Below are positions 50,458 through 60,314 of a stretch of DNA of 64,000 nucleotides, in pieces (positions within the stretch are counted from its first letter, which is position 1; the number at the start of each line of letters is the position of its first letter). Location: NCBI GenBank assembly GCA_035937795.1, contig DASZHO010000109.1, positions 33,754 through 97,753 of the forward strand, given 5' to 3'. The notes under the pieces were generated by a model, which made no database searches, was not told the DNA's origin, and saw nothing but the letters and a program-made list of their open reading frames with translations. The position numbers and the translations under genes were made by a program. Source of the stretch: JAMQPK01 sp035937795. GTDB taxonomy: Bacteria > Acidobacteriota > Vicinamibacteria > Vicinamibacterales > JAMQPK01.

Positions 50458-52983
50458 ATGAGCGTTCAAGCGCAGGCAGCGCCTTCAATTTCTCTGGATC
50501 CAAAGGACAGGCAGCGGTTGGAAGACGTCGGGTTCATGACCTGCATGACGCTCACGCTGCTCGGCAACTACGCCCAGACAGGCCACTTCGGCGGCCCGCT
50601 GGCCTACACGCCCTACAACGTCTCGGTGCATCTGGCCGGGCCGGAGCTCGGCGGCCTCCGCCACGACTACCGCCGGCCGAAGCATCCCTACGGCGACAAG
50701 TTCATGCTCGCCGCCGGCCACTGCGCGCCCACCTGCTACGCGCTGTGGATCATCATGGGTGAAGCGCTCTACAGAAAATACAACGCGACCGGCGACAAGA
50801 AATACCATGTGGCGCCGAAGGACGGGTTCCTGTCGATCGACGCGCTCGGCTTCCGCCGCGGCGCGGGCGCCCTGAAAACGCTGCTGCAGGACACCGGCCT
50901 CGCCAACGATCCGCTGTTCGCGCAGGCGAAGGAAAACGGCCGCGGCATCCACGCGCTCTCCGGGCATATCGAATCAACCGATCAGAGCAACGACGTCAAC
51001 GGCGGTCCGTCGGGTATTGGATTGGCCACCGCCGCCGGCAAGGCCGCATTCTGGGACATCGTGGGCGCGCCGGTCGGCGCTCCGAAGGTCATTGCGTTCG
51101 AAGGCGAGTTCGCGCTCTGCGCCGGCCACGCGCAGGAGCTGAAGACCCAGGCGCTCGCGCTGAAAGTGGGCAAGCGGCTGCGCGTGATGTTTTCGGAGAA
51201 CAACGCCGGTATAGATGACTCGATGCTGGGAGGCGTAATCGACAGCAAATACACCGACTACGACTTCGTGGGCCAGTGGAAATCCTACGGCTGGAACGTG
51301 ATGACGATGGCCAACGGTCACGATTACGACCAGATCGTCAGCCACCTGAAGACGATGGAGGACTGGGATCCGGCCGATCGGCGCCCGATGATCGTCATCG
51401 GCAAAACCATCAAAGGATATTGGCCGACTGCGTCGAACGGGAAGATCGCGGGGTCGTGCGATCAGGTCGTGGGCTATCCGAGCCACCCGTACGCAATGAA
51501 GATGAACTCGGAGTATTTCGTCGCGCTGGCCAAGACCTTTGAGGATAAATACGGCGTCGAGTTCCAGGGCATCCGCAATGGCGCGGTCACCGACAACAGG
51601 GAGCGCCTGATCCAGTTCAAGACGAACATGGACGTTGCCATGTCGGTGCTCGACAAGAACGGGCTGGGCGACTGGCTGGCCTCTCGCATCGTGCAAATCG
51701 GCGATCAGGTGAGGGATGACTACAAGCTCCACATCGACGCCACGCGCGATCCGTTCCTCGACGAACGCCTGAAGGTCGCGAATCTGCCCACCGACACGCA
51801 GACCGTCAAGGTAAAGAACCCGATCTCGGGCGCCGAGAAGGACGTGAAGATCGCGCTCTTCCGGAAGGCGGGCGAAGTGGCCGGCGCACGCCGCGGGATT
51901 TCCGAGATCATCAAATGGATGAATTACGTCACCGGCAACCGCGTGCCCACGATTGCCGCCGACCTCTCCGAGTCGGTAAACCTGGAGCACGGCAGCCTGT
52001 GGGGCCACTACGATCCGGAAAAGAATCCGGCTGGCACGAGGCTGAAGGCGGCCATTCAGGAGGCCGGCAACGCGTCCACCGCGATCGGGCTGGTGGGCCA
52101 GAACGCGTCGCTCGATCCCGACAAGTTCGCGGGCGTGTGGGCGTGGAGCGGCACGTACGGCGCGTTCACGCCGCTGATGTACCTGCCGGCACGCGTCTGG
52201 AGCCAGCAGAACCAGGACAGCAAGTTCCGCACAGGCGTGCTGCACATCCTCGCCGGCCACTCCGGCCCGGAAACGGCCGCGGACGCGCGCACGCACTTCG
52301 GCATCTTCTCGCCGCAGGTGTGGAAACTGTTCCCGCGCGGGCAGGTGATCAACCTCAGCTTCTGGGACTACAACGACGTCGCCGCCGGCTACTACGCGGC
52401 CGCCGAGATCGCCGCGCGCGAAAAGAAAGTCGGGATCATCGTCGTCGAAGTGGCGCGGCCCGATTTCCCGGTGGCCGATCGCAGCAAGTTCGCCGACACC
52501 GACCTGAAGGCGGCCGCGAAGGGGTTGTACGTGATTCGCGACTTCGCGCCGGGTAAGCCGAGGGACGGCTACGTCGTCGCGCAAGGCTCGAGCTCGACAT
52601 TCAACATCGTCAGCGCGCTGCCGAAGCTTGACGAGGCCGGCGTCAACGTGAAGGTGATCTCGGCGATCAGCGAGGAACTGTTCGACCGTCAGCCTGAGGC
52701 CTACCGCGCTTCGGTGCTGCCGCCGGAGGCGGTGCACGATCTCATGTTCGTGAGCTCGGGCACGCGGCGCATGTGGCCGCTGCGCAACGTGGGACCGCTC
52801 ACCGACGAGTATTCGATGACGTCGGATTGGGATAACCAGTGGCTGACGGGCGGGCTGGAGCAGGATGTCATCGCCGAAGCCCACCTGGATCAGCAGTCGA
52901 TCATCGCGGGCGTGACAAGGTTCGCCAATGACCGGGCGAAGCGCCTGGAGAAGACGAAGTCGCTGTTGGCGAAGCTGGACTAA
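50458..52983 (+). CDS. Divergent transketolase-family enzyme
   Basis: An 841-residue thiamine-diphosphate enzyme, longer than usual transketolases (about 660). N-terminal domain: AAGHCAPTCYALW, SGHIESTDQSNDVNGGPSGIG (in part: NGGPSGIGLATAAGKA), and the cofactor loop FEGEFALCAGHAQE...SENNAGID, where E216-G-E stands in for the canonical G-D-G and NN is kept. Pyrimidine domain: AADLSESVNLEHG, LHILAGHSGPETAADARTHFGIFSPQ. C-terminal domain: YVVAQGSSSTFNIVSALPKL. It should transfer two-carbon units or cleave a ketose phosphate. The altered metal-binding motif and length suggest a subfamily with its own substrate. A ribosome site, CAGGAGAAG, precedes ATG 50458. Confidence 0.83.
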   Translation: MSVQAQAAPSISLDPKDRQRLEDVGFMTCMTLTLLGNYAQTGHFGGPLAYTPYNVSVHLAGPELGGLRHDYRRPKHPYGDKFMLAAGHCAPTCYALWIIMGEALYRKYNATGDKKYHVAPKDGFLSIDALGFRRGAGALKTLLQDTGLANDPLFAQAKENGRGIHALSGHIESTDQSNDVNGGPSGIGLATAAGKAAFWDIVGAPVGAPKVIAFEGEFALCAGHAQELKTQALALKVGKRLRVMFSENNAGIDDSMLGGVIDSKYTDYDFVGQWKSYGWNVMTMANGHDYDQIVSHLKTMEDWDPADRRPMIVIGKTIKGYWPTASNGKIAGSCDQVVGYPSHPYAMKMNSEYFVALAKTFEDKYGVEFQGIRNGAVTDNRERLIQFKTNMDVAMSVLDKNGLGDWLASRIVQIGDQVRDDYKLHIDATRDPFLDERLKVANLPTDTQTVKVKNPISGAEKDVKIALFRKAGEVAGARRGISEIIKWMNYVTGNRVPTIAADLSESVNLEHGSLWGHYDPEKNPAGTRLKAAIQEAGNASTAIGLVGQNASLDPDKFAGVWAWSGTYGAFTPLMYLPARVWSQQNQDSKFRTGVLHILAGHSGPETAADARTHFGIFSPQVWKLFPRGQVINLSFWDYNDVAAGYYAAAEIAAREKKVGIIVVEVARPDFPVADRSKFADTDLKAAAKGLYVIRDFAPGKPRDGYVVAQGSSSTFNIVSALPKLDEAGVNVKVISAISEELFDRQPEAYRASVLPPEAVHDLMFVSSGTRRMWPLRNVGPLTDEYSMTSDWDNQWLTGGLEQDVIAEAHLDQQSIIAGVTRFANDRAKRLEKTKSLLAKLD

Positions 52984-53151
52984 CGCGCGGCGGATTCCGG
53001 GAAGGCTCCGCCTGTGACGAGACCTGTGTGGAGATCGGCGCTGACGCGAATTCCACGACAAGCCCCTCGTGGCCACGCGACTCCCATTCCGTCGGAAAGG
53101 AAACAGCGCGCGGCCCGTACGGCGGCAATCCGGGCAGCCTTCGAAATGATG

Positions 53152-53703
<552 letters not shown>

Positions 53704-53875
53704 TACACAAGCGTACCGCCAATCGAAGGTTAGAGTAAGTCTCGGACTAATGTCGCGCCACTAACCAGGCCGTTTGTATCCGTTCGAGACATCATTCGGC
53801 GGGCCGTGCTGAAAAACGCGGCACCGTCGTGCTCGCCGTTTCTATCCTGCCGTGCAGATCACGGCAAACCTCTCT

Positions 53876-53891
53876 TGGCACAATCGTTGTA
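53876..53891 (+). promoter_or_regulatory. Sigma54-like promoter candidate
   Basis: TGGCAC followed after five bases by TTGTA, with the GG and GT dinucleotides separated by exactly ten bases, 24 bases before ATG 53915. The -12 element has GT instead of the preferred GC. Confidence 0.4.
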
Positions 53892-53914
53892 TCCGTACGT
53901 ACCGAGGGTTTACT

Positions 53915-54448
53915 ATGACCATAAATAAGGCACTTTTCGCGGTATCGGCGGTTGGGCTCGCAGCGGGCCTTGGGTGGGCGTGCGGCACGACAACCGAGGC
54001 GATGTCGCCCGACAAACTGCAGCAGCAATACGGAATCACGGGCGCCTATGCGAGCACCATCCAGACTCCTGAAGGCGCGCTTCCGGGCACAGTCGTGCCG
54101 GTGACGCTGGCGGATGGCCGCGGCGCGCAGCTGGTGATCCCGGCACGATCGAGCAACCAGCCCCACACGCTGTACGTTCAAGACGCCGAAGGTATCCACC
54201 CCGTGCAAGTACAGAACGGCGTCACGCGCGACCAGCTCGTGGCCTCGTCCCAGCCGGCCGTGGTCGGACGGCGGGTCGAACCGGCTCACGCTCAAAACAA
54301 GAGCGGCTGGGAAAAAGATGCGTTGATCATCGGCGGCAGCGCCGGTGGCGGAGCGCTGGTCGGTGCTCTGGCGGGCGGCAAAAAGGGCGCGGGTGTCGGC
54401 GCCGCGGCCGGCGGCATCGGCGGCTTGATTTACGACCTCGCGAAGTAA
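53915..54448 (+). CDS. Exported glycine-zipper protein
   Basis: A 177-residue exported protein. A short hydrophobic N-terminus leads to GLGWAC (C23), possibly a non-canonical lipobox. The middle (about 35-115) is beta-rich with TPEGALPGTVVPVTLADGRGAQLVIP. The C-terminal 45 residues form a glycine-zipper segment (IIGGSAGGGALVGALAGGKKGAG) of the kind in OmpA-associated and YMGG-type lipoproteins, likely inserted in or lying on a membrane. An upstream in-frame start at 53852 precedes the sigma54-like site and is rejected. A bidirectional terminator separates it from the VWFA gene. Confidence 0.68.
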   Translation: MTINKALFAVSAVGLAAGLGWACGTTTEAMSPDKLQQQYGITGAYASTIQTPEGALPGTVVPVTLADGRGAQLVIPARSSNQPHTLYVQDAEGIHPVQVQNGVTRDQLVASSQPAVVGRRVEPAHAQNKSGWEKDALIIGGSAGGGALVGALAGGKKGAGVGAAAGGIGGLIYDLAK

Positions 54449-54481
54449 CAGGACTCGCGCCAAATCCACCGCGGAGGAAAG

Positions 54482-54512
54482 GAGCAGAGAGATTCTCTGC
54501 TCTTTTCTTTTC
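54482..54512. terminator. Bidirectional intrinsic terminator
   Basis: GAGCAGAGA and TCTCTGCTC around a three-base loop, followed by TTTTCTTTTCC on the plus strand and preceded by an A/G tract that serves the minus strand. It lies between convergent genes ending at 54448 and 54525. Confidence 0.88.
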
Positions 54513-54524
54513 CACGCGTGAAAT

Positions 54525-56621
54525 TCATGGTTCCCGCTCAGCCGGCGGGCGTACGAAGAAGGCCAGCCGCGGAAAGGCAAAGTGCCCGGCGACTTCGTCG
54601 ATGATGTTGATCTGGCAGGTGTAGAGCCCCGGCGTGAATTGCTCGGCCGGCACTTCGAACTGAAACAGCGCCGCATGGCGGTCCGGCGCATCGAGCTGGG
54701 TGCGTGTCACGGCGGGCGTCTCGAAGACCTTCACTTTCTTCCGGTAGAACGCCAGGCTCGTTTGCAGGTCTGGCGCCGCTCCGGGCAGCACCGACGGGTC
54801 GTAGACCTCGTAATAAAAATAGAGCTTCTGATCGCGCGCGACCACTCGGGTCAGGTTCGGCAACAACTGCACGCCCTCCCGGACGAGCGGGTTGTCTCCC
54901 CGCGTGCTCGGCGCCGGCTGCAGCTGCGTGCTCAACACAACCGAGCTGACCTTCATCGTCGACCGCTTCAAATCCGGAACCACCAGCGGGGCCTCGAACG
55001 ATCCGATTTTTCCCGTGGCGTTTTCGCGGACGACCACTTTCGCGGAGAAGCGGCCTGGCGGAAGCGTGAGGCCCGTTTGGTACAATACCTGTTTGCCGGC
55101 GAGCGTGGCGCCGGGCCCGGCGGGCAGCTGCAGCGTCTGGCGGAAACGCCCGACCGGCCGTCCTTGCTCGTCGCGAACTGCTCCGAGCACATCGAGCGAT
55201 GCCTTGCCCGCTTGCGCCGCGACCGGCACGGCCGATCCCGGGACCGCCACTGAAATCGGCACGTAATACCGATCCGCCGCGAGCCGGAACCATCCGCCGC
55301 CCACCATGACCGGCACGTCGGTGGAAGACACCGCGGCGGTGAGCTGTTCCTGCAGCTCGGTTTCGCGGTCGCTGTTTGCGGTGTGCGCAAAGTCGCGGTC
55401 GGCATAGTAGCCGGCGCGCGCCTCCACGCGGACGCCGTCCCGCTTCACGCGCACCTGGATGCGGCGAAACCGTCCATCCTTCACCGGGTTCGTGCTGCTG
55501 TACCCGACGAGGTAGTACGCCGAGGTGTCGCGCTGCACGCGGGTGAACGCCTCGCCGAAGTCGTTCGTGTCGGTGAATGCCTGGCCACCGGTGTCGCCGG
55601 ACAGCGACACGAGCGTGTCCTGGGAGGAGGCGAGCTTGTCGAACTGGTTCGAGACGCCTTTGCCGTTGAACAGCGAGACGCCGGTGCCGCTGGCCTGCCG
55701 CGCGTCGCCGCCGGGCACCACCGCCTGGAGGCCGCGCGTATCGACCGCGTAAATCGAGACGTTGGCACGGACAGCGGCGTTGATCGCCGCGCGCAGCTCG
55801 ATCTGGTTGTCCTGGCCGTTGCGTTCCATACCGGTGCTGAAGTAGATAATCGATTTCTTCTGCTCGACCGGGCCGAGCGCGTCGGCCAGCGTCTTGAGCG
55901 CGCGGAGGCGGATGTCGTTGTTGAAGAGATCGAGCTCGGTGGCATCCGTCGCCGTCGTATCGTCGGCCGTGGCGGACGCTTGCGTTTCGTCGGTCGCCAC
56001 CGTGCTCGCGGCCGCGTCGGCGGCGGCGGTGCCGTCGGTCGCCGCGAGGTGATTCAACGCACCCGTTACCTGTTCTTTGTCGCCGGTGAAGTCCGTCAGC
56101 ACGTCGAGCATCGTCCCCACGGTGGCCACGGCAACCAGATCCGCCTCGCTCATCTGATCGCTCACGTATTTGTTGGCCGAGTCGACGGCTCGCTGCACAT
56201 CATCCGGCTGCATCGAGGCGGTATCGAACACCAGCACGATGAGCCGTCGCCCGGCCAGCGTCTCGGGCGCAAGCGGTGCAGGTGTTGAAGGGGCGGCGTT
56301 CGAGCGCGTATCGAGCACCTTGCTCCGGACGTCCGCCAGCAGATCGACCGCCGGCGCCGGACTTGCGGGCCGATCGGAAATTTCCTGGAAGCTGACGGTC
56401 AAGACCTCTTGCTGCCGCCCGTCTTCGCGAATCTCGAAATCCTGCGGGCCGAGGCCGCGGACGACGTTACCCGCCCGATCGCGCACGATCGCGTCGACCG
56501 ACACCAGCTCGCGGCTCGATCGGAACACGGGCGTTTGCGCCGCCTGCCGGCCGGCAGGCCGCATCGGCACGACGCCAATCGCCGCCGCCAGCAGCGCAGC
56601 CGCGACGCGACGCGCGCGCAT
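54525..56621 (-). CDS. VWFA-related acidobacterial secreted protein (TIGR03436-type)
   Basis: A 698-residue exported protein of the VWFA-related acidobacterial domain type. After a signal peptide comes FRSSRELVSVDAIVRDRAGNVVRGL (in part: VSVDAIVRDRAGN) and DFEIREDGRQQEV, the family's conserved strand pair, then a von Willebrand A fold with VFDTASM (D133-S136) in place of the DxSxS metal site and IIYFSTGMERNGQDNQ. A Thr/Asp/Ala-rich low-complexity stretch (about 200-235) lies within the fold. The C-terminal half carries beta-sandwich repeats. Its ATG shares one base with the stop of the upstream receptor (TGATG), so translation is coupled. Role unknown; adhesion or surface assembly is plausible. 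Confidence 0.86.
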   Translation of the reverse strand: MRARRVAAALLAAAIGVVPMRPAGRQAAQTPVFRSSRELVSVDAIVRDRAGNVVRGLGPQDFEIREDGRQQEVLTVSFQEISDRPASPAPAVDLLADVRSKVLDTRSNAAPSTPAPLAPETLAGRRLIVLVFDTASMQPDDVQRAVDSANKYVSDQMSEADLVAVATVGTMLDVLTDFTGDKEQVTGALNHLAATDGTAAADAAASTVATDETQASATADDTTATDATELDLFNNDIRLRALKTLADALGPVEQKKSIIYFSTGMERNGQDNQIELRAAINAAVRANVSIYAVDTRGLQAVVPGGDARQASGTGVSLFNGKGVSNQFDKLASSQDTLVSLSGDTGGQAFTDTNDFGEAFTRVQRDTSAYYLVGYSSTNPVKDGRFRRIQVRVKRDGVRVEARAGYYADRDFAHTANSDRETELQEQLTAAVSSTDVPVMVGGGWFRLAADRYYVPISVAVPGSAVPVAAQAGKASLDVLGAVRDEQGRPVGRFRQTLQLPAGPGATLAGKQVLYQTGLTLPPGRFSAKVVVRENATGKIGSFEAPLVVPDLKRSTMKVSSVVLSTQLQPAPSTRGDNPLVREGVQLLPNLTRVVARDQKLYFYYEVYDPSVLPGAAPDLQTSLAFYRKKVKVFETPAVTRTQLDAPDRHAALFQFEVPAEQFTPGLYTCQINIIDEVAGHFAFPRLAFFVRPPAEREP

Positions 56622-59600
56622 CAGTATCTGACCCTCAGGTTCAACAGAACCGATCGCATCGGCCGCACGGAGATGATCTGGCCGAACGTCGGCGAATTCA
56701 CCACCGTGTCAATCGCCTGGTAGTTCACCAGGTTCAGCAGGTTGGTCGCGGTGATCTGGAGGGTCACCGTCCGCGTGCCCGACAGCTGGATGTCGCGCGA
56801 CAATTGCGCGTTCAGCTGCTTGCTGCCGGGTCCGATGATCATGTTCCGGCTGGCGTCGCCAAACGTGCCCGGCGCCGGGATCGAGAAAGCCGCCGTGTTG
56901 AAGAAGCGATCGATATTGGGATCGGACAGCGCGACCGGCTGTCCGTTGTAGTCAGCGCGCAGCGTGCCGTTGGTGCCGCGCGCCACATCGCTCGCGGCCG
57001 AGAGGATGCGTGGGGTGAACGGCGTGCCCGACTGCAGCGTCAGGTTCATCGTCGCCCGCCAGTTTTCGAGCAGCCTGGCGAGCAAACCGCCGCTCGTCAG
57101 CCAACGGTGATTCGGCCCGAACGGCAACTCGGCGTTGAGATTGGCGGAAAGCTGGTGGCGCCGGTCGAAGCTCGACAATCCCCACTCGGCAGCCAGATTC
57201 TGATCGTTCTGCGCGACCACTGCGCCGCCGCCCCCAATCGACGACGCATCGTCTCTGGACTTGGCGAGCGTATAGCTGACGCCGCCGCCGATGCCGTGCA
57301 CCAGACGCCGCTGCAGACGGAACGACGCGGCGTGCAGAATCGACGATCCCTCGGAGGTCTGCCAGAGGAATGGCTGCGCGTCGTCGATGAGCAAGCCACT
57401 CGGCAGACGATTCGGCGCGCGGAGGACGTCGAGACCCGAGCCGCGCGTTTCGGTGTAGTTGGCGCCGACCAGCCAGGCCTGGCCGAACTGCCGCGAGACA
57501 TCGGCGTTCCATGTTTGCACGAGCCCCAGCACGTAATTCTTTTCGACGCCGTAACTATTGGTGGTCTCGCCGGCCGTAGGGGTAGCCAACGGATCGGCCA
57601 GCGTGAGCGGATCGATGAACGAACCGATGGGGCTGTTCGTGACCGCGAACGGCGGTTGTGCGGCAAGCTGCCGCGCGATCGTGGAGTACGAGCCGGCGTT
57701 GTAGCTGATGCCGTAGCCGGCACGCACGATCGTCTGGCGGGAGGGCCTCCATGCCAGGCCCACGCGCGGCGCGACGTTGTTCGTATCGGGCAGCAGCAGT
57801 CCGGCCGGATAGCGCCCGCTGAACGGACCGGTGCCTCCGGAGATGACCGGCGCCACCGCCGTGAATCCGGGCGCCGCATCGAGAGTCACCATGTGGCCGT
57901 TTTCCTCCACAAACGGCAGCACCAGCTCGTAGCGGGCGCCGAGATTGAACGTGAGGTTCGATCGCTTGCGCCATTCGTCTTGTACGTACGCGCTGTACGA
58001 TCGCCCCCGCAGGACGACGTTGCCGGGGCCGTACTGCACCGTCGCCGAATGCGGCAGGCCGAGCAGGAAGTCGGCAAAATCGGTGCCTCCTCCGCGGGTC
58101 GCCTGCGAGCCACCGTTTGTATACAAGCCGGAAAAGGTGAATGCCCCTTCGGCGTTTCCGTCCGTCTCGCTGGCGGAGCGATCGAACCGGATATCGCCGC
58201 CGAACCGGAGCGTGTGCTTGGTGAACGGCCTCGTCCAGCCGTAGCTGGCCTGCCACCGCTCGTCGGAGCGGCGCGATGGCGTCACGTCGCGAAGGCTCGA
58301 CAGGCTCGAGAACGAAAGCGACGGCACGCCCCAGTCGAACGGATTGGTAGACACGCCGGCGATGCCCGCCGACCCGGCCACGTTGTTCGAGAACGCGTAC
58401 CGGTTCAGCGAGCTCGACGTTGTCCGCGAAAAATTCACTGTGATGTTGTGCACGACGCGCTTGTGCTGGATGTTCAACGAAATCGGAAGGGCGAGGCTCG
58501 TCCCCGTGGTTCTGCCGCCGAGCGTCGGAAACACATTCCCCTGGTCGCTCGTGTTGCGGCGATACTGCACCTGCGCGTTCAGGACCACCGACGTGCCCTG
58601 GAAGTTCTGGCGTCCACCCCTTCCTCCGCCAAACCCCGCCGGTCCGCCGCCGCGTCCGCCACCGCCGCCGCGTCCGCCACCGCCGGCCGGCGGCTGCGTG
58701 AAGCTGTGTGTCAGTCGTCCGCTGATGCTGTCCGAGCTCGATTGCACCGTGGTGACTTCGTGGAAGTTACGCGACGTTCCTGAGAGATTGGGCGAAGGAA
58801 TGAACGGCAGCAGCGCGAGCGCGGACGAGCTCAGGCGATCGGCGGGAATCTGATTGCCGGGGAACGGTTGCCCCGTTGCCGGATCGATCAGCGCGGTTGG
58901 CAGCGTCGAGAAATCGCCGGCCCGCATCGCATCGGTCGGAACCGTGGCGTACTGATCGAACAAATTGCTGCCGTGATTACCGGCGTAATTCAGGTTGAAA
59001 TTCGTTCTCCGCGTGCCGTCGTAGACACCCGGAATTTTCACCGGACCGCCGACGGTGACGCCGAAATTCTGCCGCGCGTAGCTCGGTTTGGTGACCGGCG
59101 AGCCCGCGCGAAGCTGATAAGGCGCGGCATCGAGCGGGGAACCCCCGAACGAATAGGTGGCGGTTGCAGAATAGAGATTCTGCCTGCCGGCGCGCCCACC
59201 GACGACAAATCCCCCGCGGCCGCCTCCGCCTCCACGGCCGCCGCCGGGCCCGCCGCCGGCTCCCCGCCCGAATCCGGCGGGTCCGCCGTCGCCTCCCGGC
59301 GCTCCGCCCGGCCCAGCGCCGCCCGCGAAGGCGCCCGTCGCCGGATCAAATTCACCGCGACCGATCGCGGCGAGCCGATCGTTCAGCATGCCTCGATCGA
59401 GACTGGCCGCGTCGCCGTTGATGGCGACCGCGTCGGCCGAATCGGCTGTCGAAAATCCAGGCGGTAGCAGCGTCCGCGCGGCATCAGCCGCTTCGGCAGG
59501 CGCGTCCACTTCGAGTGCGGCGTCGGCGCCGGCCTGGGGCGCGACATTCAATGGCTGAAAACGCGCGGTTGCCGCGGTGCCCCTTCCGCCCGCACGCGGG

Positions 59601-60121
59601 GTTCCATTGGCGCGCGGGGTTCCGTTGGCGCGCGCAGCGTCGCCGGCAGGCGGGGCGTCGGCGGCAGACGGGGCATCGCCGGCGGGTGGGGCGCCGCCGG
59701 CACGTGGCGCTCCTCCGGACCGTCCGCGCGCGGAAGCCGCCTGCGGCGCCGCCGCCGATCTCGGCGCCAGCGCCATCTCGAGATCAAGTTTCTGAACGCA
59801 CGCCGATTGATCCAGCGATACATCGCGATCGATGCGATTGAAGCCGGTGAGCTCGGCCGTGAGGTGGTAGCCGCCAGCGGGCAGCGCCAGCAAATAGCTG
59901 CCATCTTGATCGGTTGACGTCGCTCCCTTTACCGCTTCGCCCATTCTGGCAACGAGCGACACGCCAGGCAGCGGGATCCCCGTGATGGCCGCGCGGCCCG
60001 CGACCCGGCAATTTGGAGGTGGCCCGGCCTGATCCGCCACGACCGGCGCCCACAGGCCGGCCGCCAGCGCCACGGCTGCCGCCGGAACGAATGACCATTC
60101 CACCTTCCCCGGTCTGCCCAT
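56621..60121 (-). CDS. Carboxypeptidase-regulatory-like outer-membrane protein, plug not evident (receptor 5)
   Basis: An 1166-residue Oar-like outer-membrane protein. Signal peptide to about 30, an Ig-like regulatory domain (GIPLPGVSLVARMG, YLLALPAGGYHLT), then an unusually long low-complexity region (about 130-310) of Ala/Pro/Gly and Gly/Arg repeats (APPAGDAPSAADAPPAGD, GGGPGGGRGGGGGRGG). No plug motifs of receptors 1-4 are seen. The barrel then starts at SATATYSFGGSPLDAAPYQL (in part: YSFGGSPLDAAP), contains a second Gly/Arg-rich loop (about 480-510) and ends LLNLRVRY. It may be an adhesin or channel and not a TonB-driven transporter. Coupled to the VWFA gene. Confidence 0.82.
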   Translation of the reverse strand: MGRPGKVEWSFVPAAAVALAAGLWAPVVADQAGPPPNCRVAGRAAITGIPLPGVSLVARMGEAVKGATSTDQDGSYLLALPAGGYHLTAELTGFNRIDRDVSLDQSACVQKLDLEMALAPRSAAAPQAASARGRSGGAPRAGGAPPAGDAPSAADAPPAGDAARANGTPRANGTPRAGGRGTAATARFQPLNVAPQAGADAALEVDAPAEAADAARTLLPPGFSTADSADAVAINGDAASLDRGMLNDRLAAIGRGEFDPATGAFAGGAGPGGAPGGDGGPAGFGRGAGGGPGGGRGGGGGRGGFVVGGRAGRQNLYSATATYSFGGSPLDAAPYQLRAGSPVTKPSYARQNFGVTVGGPVKIPGVYDGTRRTNFNLNYAGNHGSNLFDQYATVPTDAMRAGDFSTLPTALIDPATGQPFPGNQIPADRLSSSALALLPFIPSPNLSGTSRNFHEVTTVQSSSDSISGRLTHSFTQPPAGGGGRGGGGGRGGGPAGFGGGRGGRQNFQGTSVVLNAQVQYRRNTSDQGNVFPTLGGRTTGTSLALPISLNIQHKRVVHNITVNFSRTTSSSLNRYAFSNNVAGSAGIAGVSTNPFDWGVPSLSFSSLSSLRDVTPSRRSDERWQASYGWTRPFTKHTLRFGGDIRFDRSASETDGNAEGAFTFSGLYTNGGSQATRGGGTDFADFLLGLPHSATVQYGPGNVVLRGRSYSAYVQDEWRKRSNLTFNLGARYELVLPFVEENGHMVTLDAAPGFTAVAPVISGGTGPFSGRYPAGLLLPDTNNVAPRVGLAWRPSRQTIVRAGYGISYNAGSYSTIARQLAAQPPFAVTNSPIGSFIDPLTLADPLATPTAGETTNSYGVEKNYVLGLVQTWNADVSRQFGQAWLVGANYTETRGSGLDVLRAPNRLPSGLLIDDAQPFLWQTSEGSSILHAASFRLQRRLVHGIGGGVSYTLAKSRDDASSIGGGGAVVAQNDQNLAAEWGLSSFDRRHQLSANLNAELPFGPNHRWLTSGGLLARLLENWRATMNLTLQSGTPFTPRILSAASDVARGTNGTLRADYNGQPVALSDPNIDRFFNTAAFSIPAPGTFGDASRNMIIGPGSKQLNAQLSRDIQLSGTRTVTLQITATNLLNLVNYQAIDTVVNSPTFGQIISVRPMRSVLLNLRVRY

Positions 60122-60256
60122 TTACTTACTACTCTAATACGACGGCCCTCCCCGCGAGTTTGCAGATAACCTCCCGCCACACTCTTTCCACAAAGAGGAA
60201 TAGTCGGATCCAGTTTTCCGGATGAGGCAACGTTTTACCGCCAAAACCGCCCAGGA

Positions 60257-60264
60257 TGTAAAAT
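60257..60264 (+). promoter_or_regulatory. Candidate -10 element for PQQ dehydrogenase operon
   Basis: TGTAAAAT followed by CCGCT; its TAAAAT hexamer matches five of six consensus positions. It lies in the divergent region, about 50 bases before ATG 60315. Confidence 0.4.
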
Positions 60265-60314
60265 CCGCTGTGTACCCACAAACCGAATACGCCCTTTTGA
60301 GCTGGAGGCACTGC

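Noticed and set aside
50974..53076. 700-codon open frame on the minus strand
   Set aside because: Opposite the transketolase, which has clear conserved blocks; the antisense product has no recognisable domain or ribosome site.
52984..53151. Possible RNA gene or small ORF between transketolase and reductase genes
   Set aside because: No stable long hairpin, tRNA-like arms or credible start with ribosome site found by eye.
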